Assembly (NCBI RefSeq): GCF_900100005.1 | Contig: NZ_FNEB01000003.1 | Coordinates: 186,001-250,000, forward strand | Direction of reading: 5' to 3' | From: Lutimaribacter saemankumensis | Lineage (GTDB): Bacteria > Pseudomonadota > Alphaproteobacteria > Rhodobacterales > Rhodobacteraceae | Length of the DNA: 64,000 nucleotides | Part shown: positions 50,341 through 59,790 of the stretch, in pieces | Position numbering within the stretch: position 1 is the stretch's first letter | Layout: each line of letters begins with the position of its first letter | Notes under the pieces: generated by a model | Told to the model about the DNA's origin: nothing | Seen by the model: the letters and a program-made list of their open reading frames with translations, nothing else | Databases searched by the model: none | Made by a program: the position numbers and the translations under genes

Positions 50341-50901
50341 ATGCGCACATGGCCCTTGATCATCAAACATACCGTTGCGGCAGGTCTGCTGACAGTCACG
50401 TTTTCCATACCCGTCAAGGGCGATGAGGCGGGACTGACCCCTTTGTATGAACGGTTGCAGGCGGCCGAGGCCGTCGACTCCAAGGGAATCACGCGCGAGA
50501 TCCGCATGAAATGGGCGCAAAGCGGCTCGGACGCGATGGATCTGGTCCTCAAGCGGGGGCAGGATGCTCTGGAACGCGGCGAAAACGATGCGGCGATCGA
50601 GCATTTCAGCGCCGTGATCGACCATGCGCCGGATTTTGCCGAGGCGTATCACGGACGCGCGCAGGCCTATTTCGCCGAGGGTCTGGCCGGCCCCGCGCTT
50701 GCAGACCTGGAACAGGCGCTGATCCTCAATCCGCATCATTTCGACGCGCTCTATGGTCTTGGCACGGTGCTGGAACAACTCGGCGAAGCCGCGCTTGCCT
50801 ACGAGACCTATGCGCTTGTCCTGAAGATGCACCCGCATTACGACGAGGCCAAGGCCGCGCGCGCCCGGTTGAAAACCGAGGTCGAGGGCCGCGAACTCTG
50901 A
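50341..50901 (+). CDS. Exported tetratricopeptide-repeat protein
   Basis: The 186-residue protein has a weak signal peptide (LIIKHTVAAGLLTVTFSIPVKG), then at least two to three TPR units (DLVLKRGQDALERGENDAAIEHFSAVIDHAPDF, AEAYHGRAQAYFAEGLAGPALADLEQALILNPHHF, DALYGLGTVLEQLGEAALAY). It is probably a periplasmic protein-interaction scaffold; the partner is unknown. The ATG at 50341 is the best fit to the signal peptide, though only GAG precedes it. It ends 15 bp before the helicase gene, so they may be co-transcribed. Confidence 0.82.
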   Translation: MRTWPLIIKHTVAAGLLTVTFSIPVKGDEAGLTPLYERLQAAEAVDSKGITREIRMKWAQSGSDAMDLVLKRGQDALERGENDAAIEHFSAVIDHAPDFAEAYHGRAQAYFAEGLAGPALADLEQALILNPHHFDALYGLGTVLEQLGEAALAYETYALVLKMHPHYDEAKAARARLKTEVEGREL

Positions 50902-50916
50902 CAGGCGGGGGGCGAC

Positions 50917-53769
50917 ATGGCCCAGAACGCGCGGATCACGGCGGTCCTGGGGCCGACGAATACCGGCAAGACCCATTATGCGATCGAGCGGATGCTTGGA
51001 TACCGCACCGGCATCATCGGTCTGCCGCTACGCCTGCTTGCACGCGAAGTCTATGACAAGATCGTCGCGGTGCGCGGCCCGTCCGTCGTGGCGCTGGTCA
51101 CGGGCGAGGAACGGATCGTGCCCGAGCGCACCCAGTACTGGGTCTGCACGGTCGAGGCGATGCCCGAGGGCCTGGGGTGCGATTTCTTGGCGATCGACGA
51201 AATCCAGCTTTGCGCCGACCCCGAACGCGGGCACGTCTTCACCGACCGCCTGCTGCGGGCGCGGGGGCTGTCGGAGACGGTGTTCCTGGGGTCGGACACG
51301 ATGCGTCCGACCATTTCCGCGCTGGTGCCCGACGCGCAGTTCGTGCGCCGCGAGCGGATGTCGCAGCTATCCTATCTTGGTTCGAAAAAGATAAGCCGAA
51401 TGCAGCCTCGCAGCGCTATCGTCGGGTTTTCGGTTGAAAACGTATATGCGATAGCCGAGCTTTTGCGCCGTCAGAAAGGCGGGGCGGCGGTCGTCATGGG
51501 GGCGCTCAGCCCGCGTACGCGCAACGCGCAGGTCGATCTTTACCAGAATGGAGAGGTCGATTACCTGGTCGCCACCGATGCAATCGGCATGGGGCTGAAT
51601 CTCGATATCAACCACGTGGCGTTTTCGTCGCTCACCAAGTTCGACGGGCGCCGGATGCGGCAGTTGGCCCCCAACGAGCTGGCGCAGATCGCCGGGCGCG
51701 CGGGGCGGGGCATGTCGGACGGCACCTTCGGCGTCACCGGCGAGGCGCCCCCGATTCCCGACGAGGTGGCGCAGGCGATCTGCGACCACCGCTTTACGCC
51801 GATCCGCAAGCTGCAATGGCGCAACGCGGCGCTGAATTTCGGCTCGCCCCAGGCGCTGATCGCCTCTCTCGAGGAGAACCCGCGCGACGAACTGCTGGTG
51901 CGCACCCGCGACAGCGACGACCTGCTGGCGCTCAAATCGCTGGCCGAACTTGGCGAGGTGCGCGCACGGGCGTCCGACGCGCCATCTGTCCGCCTGCTGT
52001 GGGATGTCTGCCGCATCCCCGATTTCCGCGGCATCAGCCATGCGGAACACGCCGGCCTGCTGGAGCGCATCTTCGGCTTCCTGCACGAAGGCGGCGGCGT
52101 GCCGGACGACTGGCTGGCCCGTCAGGTTCGGCGCATCGACCGCACCGATGGCGACATAGACGCGCTGTCCAAGCGACTGGCATATATCCGCACATGGACT
52201 TACGTTGCGCAGCGCAAGGGCTGGGTAAATGACGAAAGTCATTGGCGCGGCGAAACCCGCGCGGTAGAAGACCGCCTGTCAGATGCGCTTCACATGCGTC
52301 TGACACAAAGATTTGTGGATCGGCGCACCAGCGTGCTCTTGCGCCGGCTCAAGCAGAAGGAGGCCCTTTTGGCCGAAGTGAACGACAAGGGTGAAGTGAC
52401 CGTCGAAGGCGAATTCGTCGGCCGTCTGGAAGGGTTCCGGTTCCGTCAGGACAAGGACGCAACGGGGCAGGAGGCCAAGACGTTGCGCAGTGCGTCGTTG
52501 CAGGCGCTTGTGCCGCAATTCCATCTGCGGGCCGACAGGTTCTACAACGCGCCCGATACCGAGATCGACTTTACCGAACAGGGCGGGTTGATGTGGGGCG
52601 AACAGGCGGTCGGCAAGCTGGTTGCCGGGGCCGACCCCCTCAAGCCGCAGGTGCAGGGCTTTGTTGATGACGAGGCGGGCCCCGATGTCCGCCAAAAAGT
52701 CGAACGCCGCCTGCAGCATTTCATCGACCGCAAGATCGCCACCCTGTTCGAGCCGCTTTTGGCCATGTCGCGCGACGAGGCGCTGACCGGGCTTGCGCGC
52801 GGCTTTGCATTCCGGCTTGTCGAAGGTCTGGGCATCCTGCCACGCGGCGCCGTCGCCGACGAGGTGAAGGCGCTGGATCAGGACGCGCGCGGTGCGCTGC
52901 GCAAACATGGCGTGCGTTTCGGGCAGTTCACGATCTTCATGCCGCTGCTTCTGAAACCCGCGCCGACCCGGTTGCGCCTTGTGCTCTGGAGCCTGGCGAA
53001 GGGCCTCGATACCTTCCCCGAGGCGCCGCCGCCCGGCCTGGTGACGGTGCCGACCGACAAGGGCGCGCCCGAAGGCTATGACGCGATGGCGGGCTATCGC
53101 GCGGCGGGCGAACGCTCGATCCGTATCGACATGCTGGAACGGCTGGCCGACATGCTGCGCGGCCAGGACAGCCGCGCCGGGTTCGAGGCGACGGCAGACA
53201 TGCTGTCGATCACCGGCATGACGCTGGAGCAGTTCGCCGACCTGATGCAGGGCCTTGGCTACAAGGCCGACAAGGGCGAGCGTGAAAAGGTCAAGCCGGT
53301 GGATCAGGCGGTCGCTGCCGCGTCCGAGGAACAGGCGCAGGCGGCCGAAACGCCAACGCCCGAAACCCCCGCCGACAAGGTCGAGGGAATTGCCGACGCG
53401 GGCATTGCCCCGGTGGCCGAGGAACTGCCCGCCGAAACCGAAGTCACGCCCGCGATCCCCGAGGCATCCGAGGGCGAACAGCCCGTGGGCGAAGCGCCCG
53501 ACGCCGCCCCCGACACGCCCGAGATCGAGGTGTTCTATACCTTCACCTGGGCGGGCCGTGCCCGTGCCGGTGGTGGCAACCGGCGCCCCGAGCGCGAGGC
53601 CAAGGGCCGCGGCAAGCCGCAAAAAGGCAAGGGCAAGCCGCAAAAGGGCAAGGGTCCACGCCGCGAGGCCGGCCCCAAGACCTATTCGGCCGCCCCCAAG
53701 AAATCCGACCGTATCGACCCCGACAACCCCTTTGCCGCCGCGCTTATGGGGCTGAAGGACAAGGGCTGA
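50917..53769 (+). CDS. Suv3-like DExH RNA helicase with Lys-rich tail
   Basis: The 950-residue protein has a SUPV3L1/Suv3-type core: Walker A GPTNTGKT (residues 12-19), DEIQLCADPERGH (motif II), GSDTMRPT, ATDAIGMGLNLDI and QIAGRAGRG (motif VI). After the C-terminal Suv3-like domain comes an acidic linker (about 785-870) and a basic Gly/Lys-rich tail with GKPQKGKGKPQKGKG, probably an RNA-binding extension. It may act in RNA decay. GGGGGG lies 4 nt before the ATG. The S4-domain gene follows after 6 bp. Confidence 0.92.
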   Translation: MAQNARITAVLGPTNTGKTHYAIERMLGYRTGIIGLPLRLLAREVYDKIVAVRGPSVVALVTGEERIVPERTQYWVCTVEAMPEGLGCDFLAIDEIQLCADPERGHVFTDRLLRARGLSETVFLGSDTMRPTISALVPDAQFVRRERMSQLSYLGSKKISRMQPRSAIVGFSVENVYAIAELLRRQKGGAAVVMGALSPRTRNAQVDLYQNGEVDYLVATDAIGMGLNLDINHVAFSSLTKFDGRRMRQLAPNELAQIAGRAGRGMSDGTFGVTGEAPPIPDEVAQAICDHRFTPIRKLQWRNAALNFGSPQALIASLEENPRDELLVRTRDSDDLLALKSLAELGEVRARASDAPSVRLLWDVCRIPDFRGISHAEHAGLLERIFGFLHEGGGVPDDWLARQVRRIDRTDGDIDALSKRLAYIRTWTYVAQRKGWVNDESHWRGETRAVEDRLSDALHMRLTQRFVDRRTSVLLRRLKQKEALLAEVNDKGEVTVEGEFVGRLEGFRFRQDKDATGQEAKTLRSASLQALVPQFHLRADRFYNAPDTEIDFTEQGGLMWGEQAVGKLVAGADPLKPQVQGFVDDEAGPDVRQKVERRLQHFIDRKIATLFEPLLAMSRDEALTGLARGFAFRLVEGLGILPRGAVADEVKALDQDARGALRKHGVRFGQFTIFMPLLLKPAPTRLRLVLWSLAKGLDTFPEAPPPGLVTVPTDKGAPEGYDAMAGYRAAGERSIRIDMLERLADMLRGQDSRAGFEATADMLSITGMTLEQFADLMQGLGYKADKGEREKVKPVDQAVAAASEEQAQAAETPTPETPADKVEGIADAGIAPVAEELPAETEVTPAIPEASEGEQPVGEAPDAAPDTPEIEVFYTFTWAGRARAGGGNRRPEREAKGRGKPQKGKGKPQKGKGPRREAGPKTYSAAPKKSDRIDPDNPFAAALMGLKDKG

Positions 53770-53775
53770 GCGCAT

Positions 53776-54165
53776 TTGTCGGACGACGCCGCCCGCATCC
53801 GGCTGGACAAGTGGCTGTATCACGCGCGGTTCGCGAAATCGCGCGGGATCGCCGCTGACATGGTCAGCGGCGGGCATGTGCGGGTCAATCGTGACAAGGC
53901 CGGCAAGCCCGCGCACAAGGTGGGCCCCGGCGATGTCCTGACTTTCGCCAAGGGCGACCGGGTGCGCGTGGTGCGCATCCTGGCGGTCGGAACGCGGCGT
54001 GGGCCGGCGGTCGAGGCCCAGGCCCTGTATGACGACCTGAGCGATCCGCCCCCGGAAACACCACCTGTCGCGCCGAGCTATGACAACCCGCATGGCGATG
54101 GCGGCCGCCCGACCAAACGTGACAGGCGAAAGATCGACGCAGCGCGCCGCAGGGTGCTTGATTGA
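53776..54165 (+). CDS. S4-domain RNA-binding protein (Hsp15-like)
   Basis: The 129-residue protein has an S4 domain at the N-terminus (RIRLDKWLYHARFAKSRGIA, then GGHVRVNRDKAGKPAHKVGPGD) and a Pro-rich linker to a basic tail (RPTKRDRRKIDAARRRVLD). It resembles heat-shock protein 15, which binds stalled 50S subunits. The likely start is TTG at 53776 (SDDAARIRLDK), 6 bp after the helicase stop. The order helicase, S4 protein, fdxA, carD is widely conserved in alphaproteobacteria. Confidence 0.9.
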   Translation: MSDDAARIRLDKWLYHARFAKSRGIAADMVSGGHVRVNRDKAGKPAHKVGPGDVLTFAKGDRVRVVRILAVGTRRGPAVEAQALYDDLSDPPPETPPVAPSYDNPHGDGGRPTKRDRRKIDAARRRVLD

Positions 54166-54217
54166 TCCGGCGCGCTGGTCTAGGTCACGAAACAACCGTC
54201 AAGGATGAGAGACACCC

Positions 54218-54556
54218 ATGACTTATGTCGTCATCGATAACTGTATCGCCTGCAAATACACCGACTGTGTCGAGGTCTGCCCCGTCGATTGCTTCTACGA
54301 GGGCGAGAACATGCTGGTGATCCATCCCGATGAATGCATCGATTGTGGCGTGTGCGAACCCGAATGCCCCGCCGATGCGATCCGCCCGGATACCGAACCC
54401 GACATGGAAAAATGGGTCGAGTTCAACCGCAAGTATTCCGAGATGTGGCCGGTCATCATCACCAAGAAAGACCCGCTCCCCGAAGCCGAGGACCGCGACG
54501 GCGAAACCGGCAAGCTGGACAAGTATTTCTCGGAAGCGCCGGGCGAGGGCGGCTGA
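54218..54556 (+). CDS. fdxA: Ferredoxin FdxA, 7Fe-8S type
   Basis: The 112-residue ferredoxin has [18 protein letters not shown] for the 3Fe-4S/4Fe-4S pair and [16 protein letters not shown] for the 4Fe-4S cluster. The C-terminal extension ([15 protein letters not shown], with [13 protein letters not shown]) is typical of alphaproteobacterial FdxA. It is a low-potential electron carrier. GGATGAGAG lies upstream of the ATG. Confidence 0.97.
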   Translation: MTYVVIDNCIACKYTDCVEVCPVDCFYEGENMLVIHPDECIDCGVCEPECPADAIRPDTEPDMEKWVEFNRKYSEMWPVIITKKDPLPEAEDRDGETGKLDKYFSEAPGEGG

Positions 54557-54851
54557 GCGATTCGCTTTGCCCGCCGCCGGTGACGTGGGGTAAAACCCTG
54601 TTTCGTTCACAATTTGTCAGATTGACTTGACCGGATTCGCGGCGATTCGCGCATCATTGCTGCAAGGTTTTGATTGTGCGCTTGTTTTATGGTAATGTGA
54701 CGCCCATATGACGACAAGCACCTGACACACCCGACCGGATGCTGCCAGAACGTTTGTTTCGCGACAATGAAAGCTGCTCGACGGGGCCTGGTTCGGCCGC
54801 GCCGTGATCGCTGTCGCCCGCGATGGGCGGTCGCTTGCAAGGAAGGACTGA

Positions 54852-55361
54852 ATGAGCAAAGCCAAGAAAGCCGAGTTTCGCCCCAACGATTACGTGGTCT
54901 ATCCGGCCCACGGTGTTGGACAAATCGTTTCGATCGAAGAACAGGAAATCGCCGGCATCAAGCTGGAACTGTTCGTGATCTCGTTCGAAAAGGACAAGAT
55001 GACGCTGCGCGTGCCTACCAACAAGGCGACCGAGATCGGGATGCGCAGCCTGTCCAGCCCCGACGTGGTGAGCCAGGCGATGAAAACTCTCAAGGGCAAG
55101 GCCAAGGTCAAGCGGGCCATGTGGTCGCGCCGCGCCCAGGAATACGAGCAAAAGATCAACTCGGGCGACCTTATCGCCATCGCCGAAGTGGTTCGCGACC
55201 TGCACCGCACCGACGATCAGCGCGAACAGAGCTATTCCGAGCGTCAGCTTTACGAAGCCGCGCTCGAGCGCCTGACCCGCGAAGTCGCGGCTGTTGCCGG
55301 CAGCGACGAGGTGGACGCCGCCAAGAAGGTGGACGAAGCCCTGGTGTCGCGCGCCGCGTAA
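54852..55361 (+). CDS. carD: CarD-family transcriptional regulator
   Basis: The 169-residue protein has an N-terminal RNA-polymerase-interacting Tudor-like domain (KAEFRPNDYVVYPAHGVGQI, then EEQEIAGIKLELFVISFEKD) and a helical C-terminal DNA-binding half with MWSRRAQEYEQKINSGDLIAIAEVVRDL, including the Trp that contacts the promoter fork. It stabilises open complexes at many promoters, including rRNA ones. GGAAGGA lies 3-8 nt before the ATG. The 295-bp leader after fdxA is AT-richer than its surroundings and probably holds its promoter; no clear motif was read. A strong terminator follows. Confidence 0.96.
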   Translation: MSKAKKAEFRPNDYVVYPAHGVGQIVSIEEQEIAGIKLELFVISFEKDKMTLRVPTNKATEIGMRSLSSPDVVSQAMKTLKGKAKVKRAMWSRRAQEYEQKINSGDLIAIAEVVRDLHRTDDQREQSYSERQLYEAALERLTREVAAVAGSDEVDAAKKVDEALVSRAA

Positions 55362-55385
55362 TCGGCGAACCGCATCTGGAAATGG

Positions 55386-55413
55386 CCGCGCCCCGAAACG
55401 GGCGCGGTTTTTT
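55386..55413 (+). terminator. Terminator of carD
   Basis: 8-bp stem CCGCGCCC / GGGCGCGG with a 6-nt loop (CGAAAC), then TTTTTT. Its T-run touches the stop codon of the convergent cobS gene. Confidence 0.92.
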
Positions 55414-56180
55414 CATGCGCTGAGCGTCAGCAACACGGTGATTTCGCAGATCTGCTGCGCCCCGCCCAGCACATCGCCCGTCTGCCCGCCGATCCGGTTG
55501 CGCGCCAACGCGCCTGATGCGGCCACGGCCAGCGTGGCCATAAGGGCAACGCCCATCCCCGGACCCGCGCCCAGCAAAAGCATCGCTGCCACCAGGGCAA
55601 GCGCGGCACCAGCGGCGACCGTCATCGCGCCGGGCCGGCCCACATGATGCGACAGGCCGGTATCGCGGGCATGGGGCAGGGCGGTCATGAGTACGGGCAT
55701 CGCCGCCCGGCTGAGCATCGCCGCCACGATCAGCGCAGCGAACGCCGTGCCTTGCGCGAACAGCACCGATAGCGCCGTCCAACGCAAGCCGATCCCCAGA
55801 ACGAGGGCCAGCACGCCATAAGTGCCGATCCGGCTGTCCTTCATGATCTCCAGCCGGCGTGCGCGGTCCCAGCCGCCCCAGAACCCGTCCGCGCAATCCG
55901 CCAGACCGTCTTCGTGCAAGGCGCCTGTTGCCGCGATCATCGTGGCCAGCGCCAGCCCGGCGGCCAGCATCGGCGCCAGCCCCACCGCCATGGCCAGCCA
56001 GCCGGCGATGCCGCCAAGCGCCGCGACCACCGCGCCAGCCAACGGATAGGCCCAGGCCGCGCGCGCCCCGCGGCGCGCCGCCGCATCGGAAACCGGTACG
56101 GGCAGCCGCGTCAAAAGGCCGAGCGACGCCGTGATATCGCCGGGGTGAAAGGGGCGCGTGTCGGATTCGGGCGTCGACAT
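55413..56180 (-). CDS. cobS: Adenosylcobinamide-GDP ribazoletransferase
   Basis: The 255-residue inner-membrane enzyme joins adenosylcobinamide-GDP with alpha-ribazole to finish cobalamin. The family hallmark LHEDGLADCADGFWGGWDRARRLEIMKDSRIGTYG (about residues 90-125) contains the Asp-rich metal site. At least five hydrophobic segments follow, and RNRIGGQTGDVLGGAQQI is near the C-terminus. It is divergent from cobT with a 76-bp shared promoter region and no cobalamin riboswitch. Confidence 0.95.
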   Translation of the reverse strand: MSTPESDTRPFHPGDITASLGLLTRLPVPVSDAAARRGARAAWAYPLAGAVVAALGGIAGWLAMAVGLAPMLAAGLALATMIAATGALHEDGLADCADGFWGGWDRARRLEIMKDSRIGTYGVLALVLGIGLRWTALSVLFAQGTAFAALIVAAMLSRAAMPVLMTALPHARDTGLSHHVGRPGAMTVAAGAALALVAAMLLLGAGPGMGVALMATLAVAASGALARNRIGGQTGDVLGGAQQICEITVLLTLSA

Positions 56181-56256
56181 GGGACGAACTCTGCTTGTGT
56201 GCGCGTGTCCAGCGGTTAAACACCGGGGCATCGCAACAATCAACGAGTGATCCGTC

Positions 56257-57267
56257 ATGTCCAACCGCCCCGAGACCCTGAATGACATCCGCGCGCTTTT
56301 GGCCGCGGCCCCTGGCCCCGATGGCGATGCGATCGCCGCGGCCGAGGCGCGCAACGGGCAATTGACCAAGCCGCCCGGCGCGTTGGGCCGGCTCGAGGAT
56401 CTGGCGATCTGGATGGGGGGCTGGCAAGGCACGGACAAGCCGCATGCGGACGCGCCGCAGGTGCTGATCTTTGCCGGCAACCATGGCGTGACGGCCCAGG
56501 GCGTCAGCGCGTTTCCCGCCGAGGTGACGGCGCAGATGGTCCTGAACTTCCAGGCCGGCGGCGCCGCGATCAACCAGTTGTCGAACCTGTTCGGCGCACG
56601 GATGGATGTTCATGCGCTCGATCTCGACCGTCCGACCGGGGATTTCACCCAAGGCCCCGCCATGGACGAGGCCGAATTCCTGATGGCATTTCTGGCGGGC
56701 TGGGATGCGGTCGATCCGGGCGCGGATGTTCTGGTCACCGGGGAAATGGGGATCGGTAACACCACCTCGGCGGCGGCCATCGCCTATTCGCATTACCGGG
56801 GCGCGGCCGAAACATGGGTCGGCCGTGGCACCGGCGTCGATGACGCAGGGGTGCAGAACAAGACGCGCGTCGTCGAAGAAGCCGCCCGCCTTCATGCCTT
56901 CCCGACCGGGCTGGAGGCGCTGCGCTGCCTTGGCGGCCGGGAGCTTGCGGCAATGGCCGGGGCCATTGCCCGTGCCCGCACCCTGCGTATCCCCGTGATC
57001 CTTGACGGATTCATCTGCACAGCCGCCGCTGCCTGCCTCGCGGCCGAACATCCCGGCGCCCTGGATCATTGCGTCGCCGGCCACATGAGCGAAGAACCAG
57101 GTCACGCGAAATTGCTGCAGGAGCTTGGCAAGGAGCCGCTTTTGCGGCTTGGCATGCGCCTTGGCGAAGGTTCGGGCGCGGCGCTTGCGATCGGTGTGCT
57201 CAAGGGCGCGGCGGCCTGCCAGTCGGGCATGGCCACCTTCGCCGAGGCAGGCGTCAGCGACGGCTGA
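56257..57267 (+). CDS. cobT: Nicotinate-nucleotide--dimethylbenzimidazole phosphoribosyltransferase
   Basis: The 336-residue enzyme makes alpha-ribazole phosphate for the lower ligand of B12. It shows [34 protein letters not shown], the nucleotide-binding [15 protein letters not shown] and the Glu/Gly-rich C-terminal [16 protein letters not shown]. It lies divergent to cobS, the enzyme that uses its product after dephosphorylation. It is named cobU in some alphaproteobacterial schemes. Confidence 0.96.
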   Translation: MSNRPETLNDIRALLAAAPGPDGDAIAAAEARNGQLTKPPGALGRLEDLAIWMGGWQGTDKPHADAPQVLIFAGNHGVTAQGVSAFPAEVTAQMVLNFQAGGAAINQLSNLFGARMDVHALDLDRPTGDFTQGPAMDEAEFLMAFLAGWDAVDPGADVLVTGEMGIGNTTSAAAIAYSHYRGAAETWVGRGTGVDDAGVQNKTRVVEEAARLHAFPTGLEALRCLGGRELAAMAGAIARARTLRIPVILDGFICTAAAACLAAEHPGALDHCVAGHMSEEPGHAKLLQELGKEPLLRLGMRLGEGSGAALAIGVLKGAAACQSGMATFAEAGVSDG

Positions 57268-57279
57268 ACGCGGCGGGCG

Positions 57280-59166
57280 TCACCGCCCGTCGTCGTCCTC
57301 ATCGTGCAATTCAAGCTGGCCCAGTGCCGCTTCGAGATCCTTTTCCAGCTCGCGCGCACGGGCGATATAGGCCTCGTTCTGCGATGCGGGAATGTCGGGA
57401 TCCCAAAGTTGGGCCAGTTCGCGTACCGTTTCGCGGTCATGGCGATAGAACACGCGCTCGGCCTCGGCGGCTTCGTATTCGCTCAATCCCACATGTTCCA
57501 GCACGTAGCGCCCTGCCCGGAGCGAGCTGTCGAACATCTCGCGCACGATATCATCGGCCCCCGCCTGGTATAGCTGGAACACATGTGTGCGGTCGCGCGC
57601 CCGTGCCACGATATGCAGGTCGGGCCGTTCGCGCCGTGCATACCCGACCAGCCGCGTCGTTGCCTTGGGATCGTCCAGCGCGGCCACCAGCACCTTGGCG
57701 TCGGCCAGCCCCGCCGCGTGGAGCAATTCGGGGCGCGTGGGATCGCCGAAGAACCCCTTGAAACCGAATTTCCGCATCAGCTGGATGGTTTCCATGTCGT
57801 GATCCAGCACCACGGTCTTGAACCCGCTCGATTGCACCAGACGGTTCACGATCTGCCCGAACCGCCCGATCCCGGCGATGATCACCGGCCCCTGTTCGTC
57901 GATCTCGTCGGCGGGCTGGCCGGATTGCTCTTCGGTCATGCGGCGCGACAGCCATTCGTAAAGGATGAACAGCAACGGCGTGATCAGCATCGACAGCGCC
58001 ACGATCAGCAGCAGCCGGTCGGCGACGTCGCGCGGGATCACCGATTGCTGCACCGAAAACGACAGCAGCACAAACCCGAATTCCCCGGCCTGCGCCAGGC
58101 TGAGTGTGAACAGCCACTGGTCGCGCCCGCGCAGCTTGAAGATCAGTCCAAGCACGTAAAGGATCACGCCCTTGACCAGGATCAGCGCAAGCGTCAGCCC
58201 GATCAGCGTCACCGGGGCGGACCAGAGTGTGCCGAAATTTATGCCCGCGCCGACCGTTATGAAAAACAGGCCCAGCAGCAGCCCCTTGAAGGGTTCGATA
58301 TCCCCCTCGAGTTCGTGGCGGAATTCGCTGTTGGCCAGGACCACACCGGCCAGGAACGCGCCAAGCGCGGGCGAAAGCCCCACCATCTGCATCAGCAGGG
58401 CGATGCCCAGCACGATCAGCAGCGCCAGCGCGGTGTACATCTCGCGCAGGCGGGCATGGTGGATGAAGGCAAAGATCGGCCGCGTCAGGTAAATCCCTGC
58501 CAGGATGATGGCGGCGACCACGCCCAGCGTCACCAGCGTGACGCCCCAACCCGGCAGCCCCTCGACCAGCGAAATGGCGTGATGCGCGTCGCCTGCATGC
58601 TCCACGTCCTTGGCGCGCATGACGTTGCCCTCGGGCGACAATTGCGGTGCGGCGGGCAGCGCCAGCAGCGGCAGAAGCGCCAGCATCGGGATCACCGCGA
58701 TGTCCTGCGTCAGCAGCACCGAAAACGCCGACCGCCCGCCTCCGGTCTGGATCAGCCCTTTTTCCGATAGCGTCTGCAAAACGATCGCCGTCGACGACAG
58801 CGCCACCACCAGCCCGATCGCCAGCGCGACCGACCAGTAAAATCCCAGCCATTGCGCCCCCATCATCACCGCAAGCGTGGTCAGGACGATCTGCAGCCCG
58901 CCCAACCCGATCAGCCGGTGGCGCATGTCCCAAAGTGTGCGTGGCTCAAGCTCCAGTCCGATGATGAACAGCATCATCACCACGCCGAATTCGGCAAAGT
59001 GCTGCACATCCTGCGTTTCGCTGCCCGTCAGGCCCAGCACGGGGCCGATCACGATGCCGGCCATCAGGTAGCCCAGCACCGATCCCAGCCCCAGCCGCGC
59101 GGCCAGCGGCACCGCGATCACCGCCGCCAGCAGGTAAATCGAGGCCTGGAAAAGAAACTCTTGCAC
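57280..59166 (-). CDS. CPA2-family monovalent cation:proton antiporter with TrkA-N domain (KefB/C-like)
   Basis: The 628-residue protein has an N-terminal exchanger domain of about 12 membrane segments (1-390; GLVVALSSTAIVLQTLSEKG and LGAFLAGVVLANSEFRHELE are family-typical). A cytoplasmic RCK/TrkA-N NAD-binding domain follows (VIIAGIGRFGQIVNRLV, near residue 410), then a coiled tail rich in Glu. It is a ligand-gated K+/H+ or Na+/H+ antiporter resembling KefB/KefC. No ancillary quinone-oxidoreductase subunit lies beside it. Confidence 0.9.
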   Translation of the reverse strand: MQEFLFQASIYLLAAVIAVPLAARLGLGSVLGYLMAGIVIGPVLGLTGSETQDVQHFAEFGVVMMLFIIGLELEPRTLWDMRHRLIGLGGLQIVLTTLAVMMGAQWLGFYWSVALAIGLVVALSSTAIVLQTLSEKGLIQTGGGRSAFSVLLTQDIAVIPMLALLPLLALPAAPQLSPEGNVMRAKDVEHAGDAHHAISLVEGLPGWGVTLVTLGVVAAIILAGIYLTRPIFAFIHHARLREMYTALALLIVLGIALLMQMVGLSPALGAFLAGVVLANSEFRHELEGDIEPFKGLLLGLFFITVGAGINFGTLWSAPVTLIGLTLALILVKGVILYVLGLIFKLRGRDQWLFTLSLAQAGEFGFVLLSFSVQQSVIPRDVADRLLLIVALSMLITPLLFILYEWLSRRMTEEQSGQPADEIDEQGPVIIAGIGRFGQIVNRLVQSSGFKTVVLDHDMETIQLMRKFGFKGFFGDPTRPELLHAAGLADAKVLVAALDDPKATTRLVGYARRERPDLHIVARARDRTHVFQLYQAGADDIVREMFDSSLRAGRYVLEHVGLSEYEAAEAERVFYRHDRETVRELAQLWDPDIPASQNEAYIARARELEKDLEAALGQLELHDEDDDGR

Positions 59167-59188
59167 GTAACGCTCCTTTGTCGCGCGG

Positions 59189-59644
59189 TCAGGTGGGCAG
59201 GGGCGCGTCCTGTTTGAACTGGTCCATGACGATCTGGCTCTGAACGCGGGCCACCGCCGGGTGCGGCAGCAGGCGCTCGTGAATCAGGCGGTTCAACGCA
59301 CCCAGATCTTCGCAATACACGCGAAGCAGGTAGTCCGCATCCCCCGTCAGCGTCCAGGCCGAGGTCACCTCGGGGCTGGTGTCGATCAGCCGCGCGAAAC
59401 TGCGCGATTGTTCGGGGCCGTGCGTGCCCAGCTGGACCTGGACAAAGGCCTGCACCGAAAGGCCGATCCGCACGGGATCGAGCCGCGCGGCATAGCACTG
59501 GATATAGCCTTCGGCCTCAAGCCGCTGCCGCCTGCGTCCCGCCTGGCTGGACGACAAGTTCAGCATCTCGCCCAGCTCCTGCGCGGTCAGATGCGCGTTG
59601 GCCTGCAGCGCCGAGAGGAGTCGTTTGTCGGTGTCGTCCAGCAT
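59189..59644 (-). CDS. Lrp/AsnC-family transcriptional regulator
   Basis: The 151-residue regulator has an N-terminal HTH (LDDTDKRLLSALQANAHLTAQELGEML, then SSSQAGRRRQRLEAEGYIQ) and a C-terminal RAM effector domain (VSAWTLTGDADYLLRVYCEDL). It is divergent from 4-hydroxyphenylpyruvate dioxygenase, so it likely senses an aromatic amino acid or a degradation product and controls that gene. A near-palindromic site lies between them. Confidence 0.92.
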   Translation of the reverse strand: MLDDTDKRLLSALQANAHLTAQELGEMLNLSSSQAGRRRQRLEAEGYIQCYAARLDPVRIGLSVQAFVQVQLGTHGPEQSRSFARLIDTSPEVTSAWTLTGDADYLLRVYCEDLGALNRLIHERLLPHPAVARVQSQIVMDQFKQDAPLPT

Positions 59645-59676
59645 GTGCGAATTTTCCGCATTTTTTTAACAATAGT

Positions 59677-59687
59677 GTGAAATTCAC
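59677..59687. promoter_or_regulatory. Candidate Lrp-type operator in the hppD promoter region
   Basis: GTGAA-A-TTCAC, perfect arms around one base, lies within 146 bp of divergent promoter DNA that is AT-rich. A second, weaker pair (GCGAATTTTCCGC) lies nearer the regulator start. Confidence 0.45.
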
Positions 59688-59790
59688 GCGTGTCGAGGCG
59701 CGTTCAGGCCAAAGAATGCGCAAAACCGGCGAAAACACGCTGCTATGCTGCAAAAACAAGCGAACACGCCACTTCAACAGGAGACGCATC

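Noticed and set aside
56181-56256. Cobalamin riboswitch between cobS and cobT
   Set aside because: The gap is only 76 bp and has no B12-box; too short for the riboswitch.
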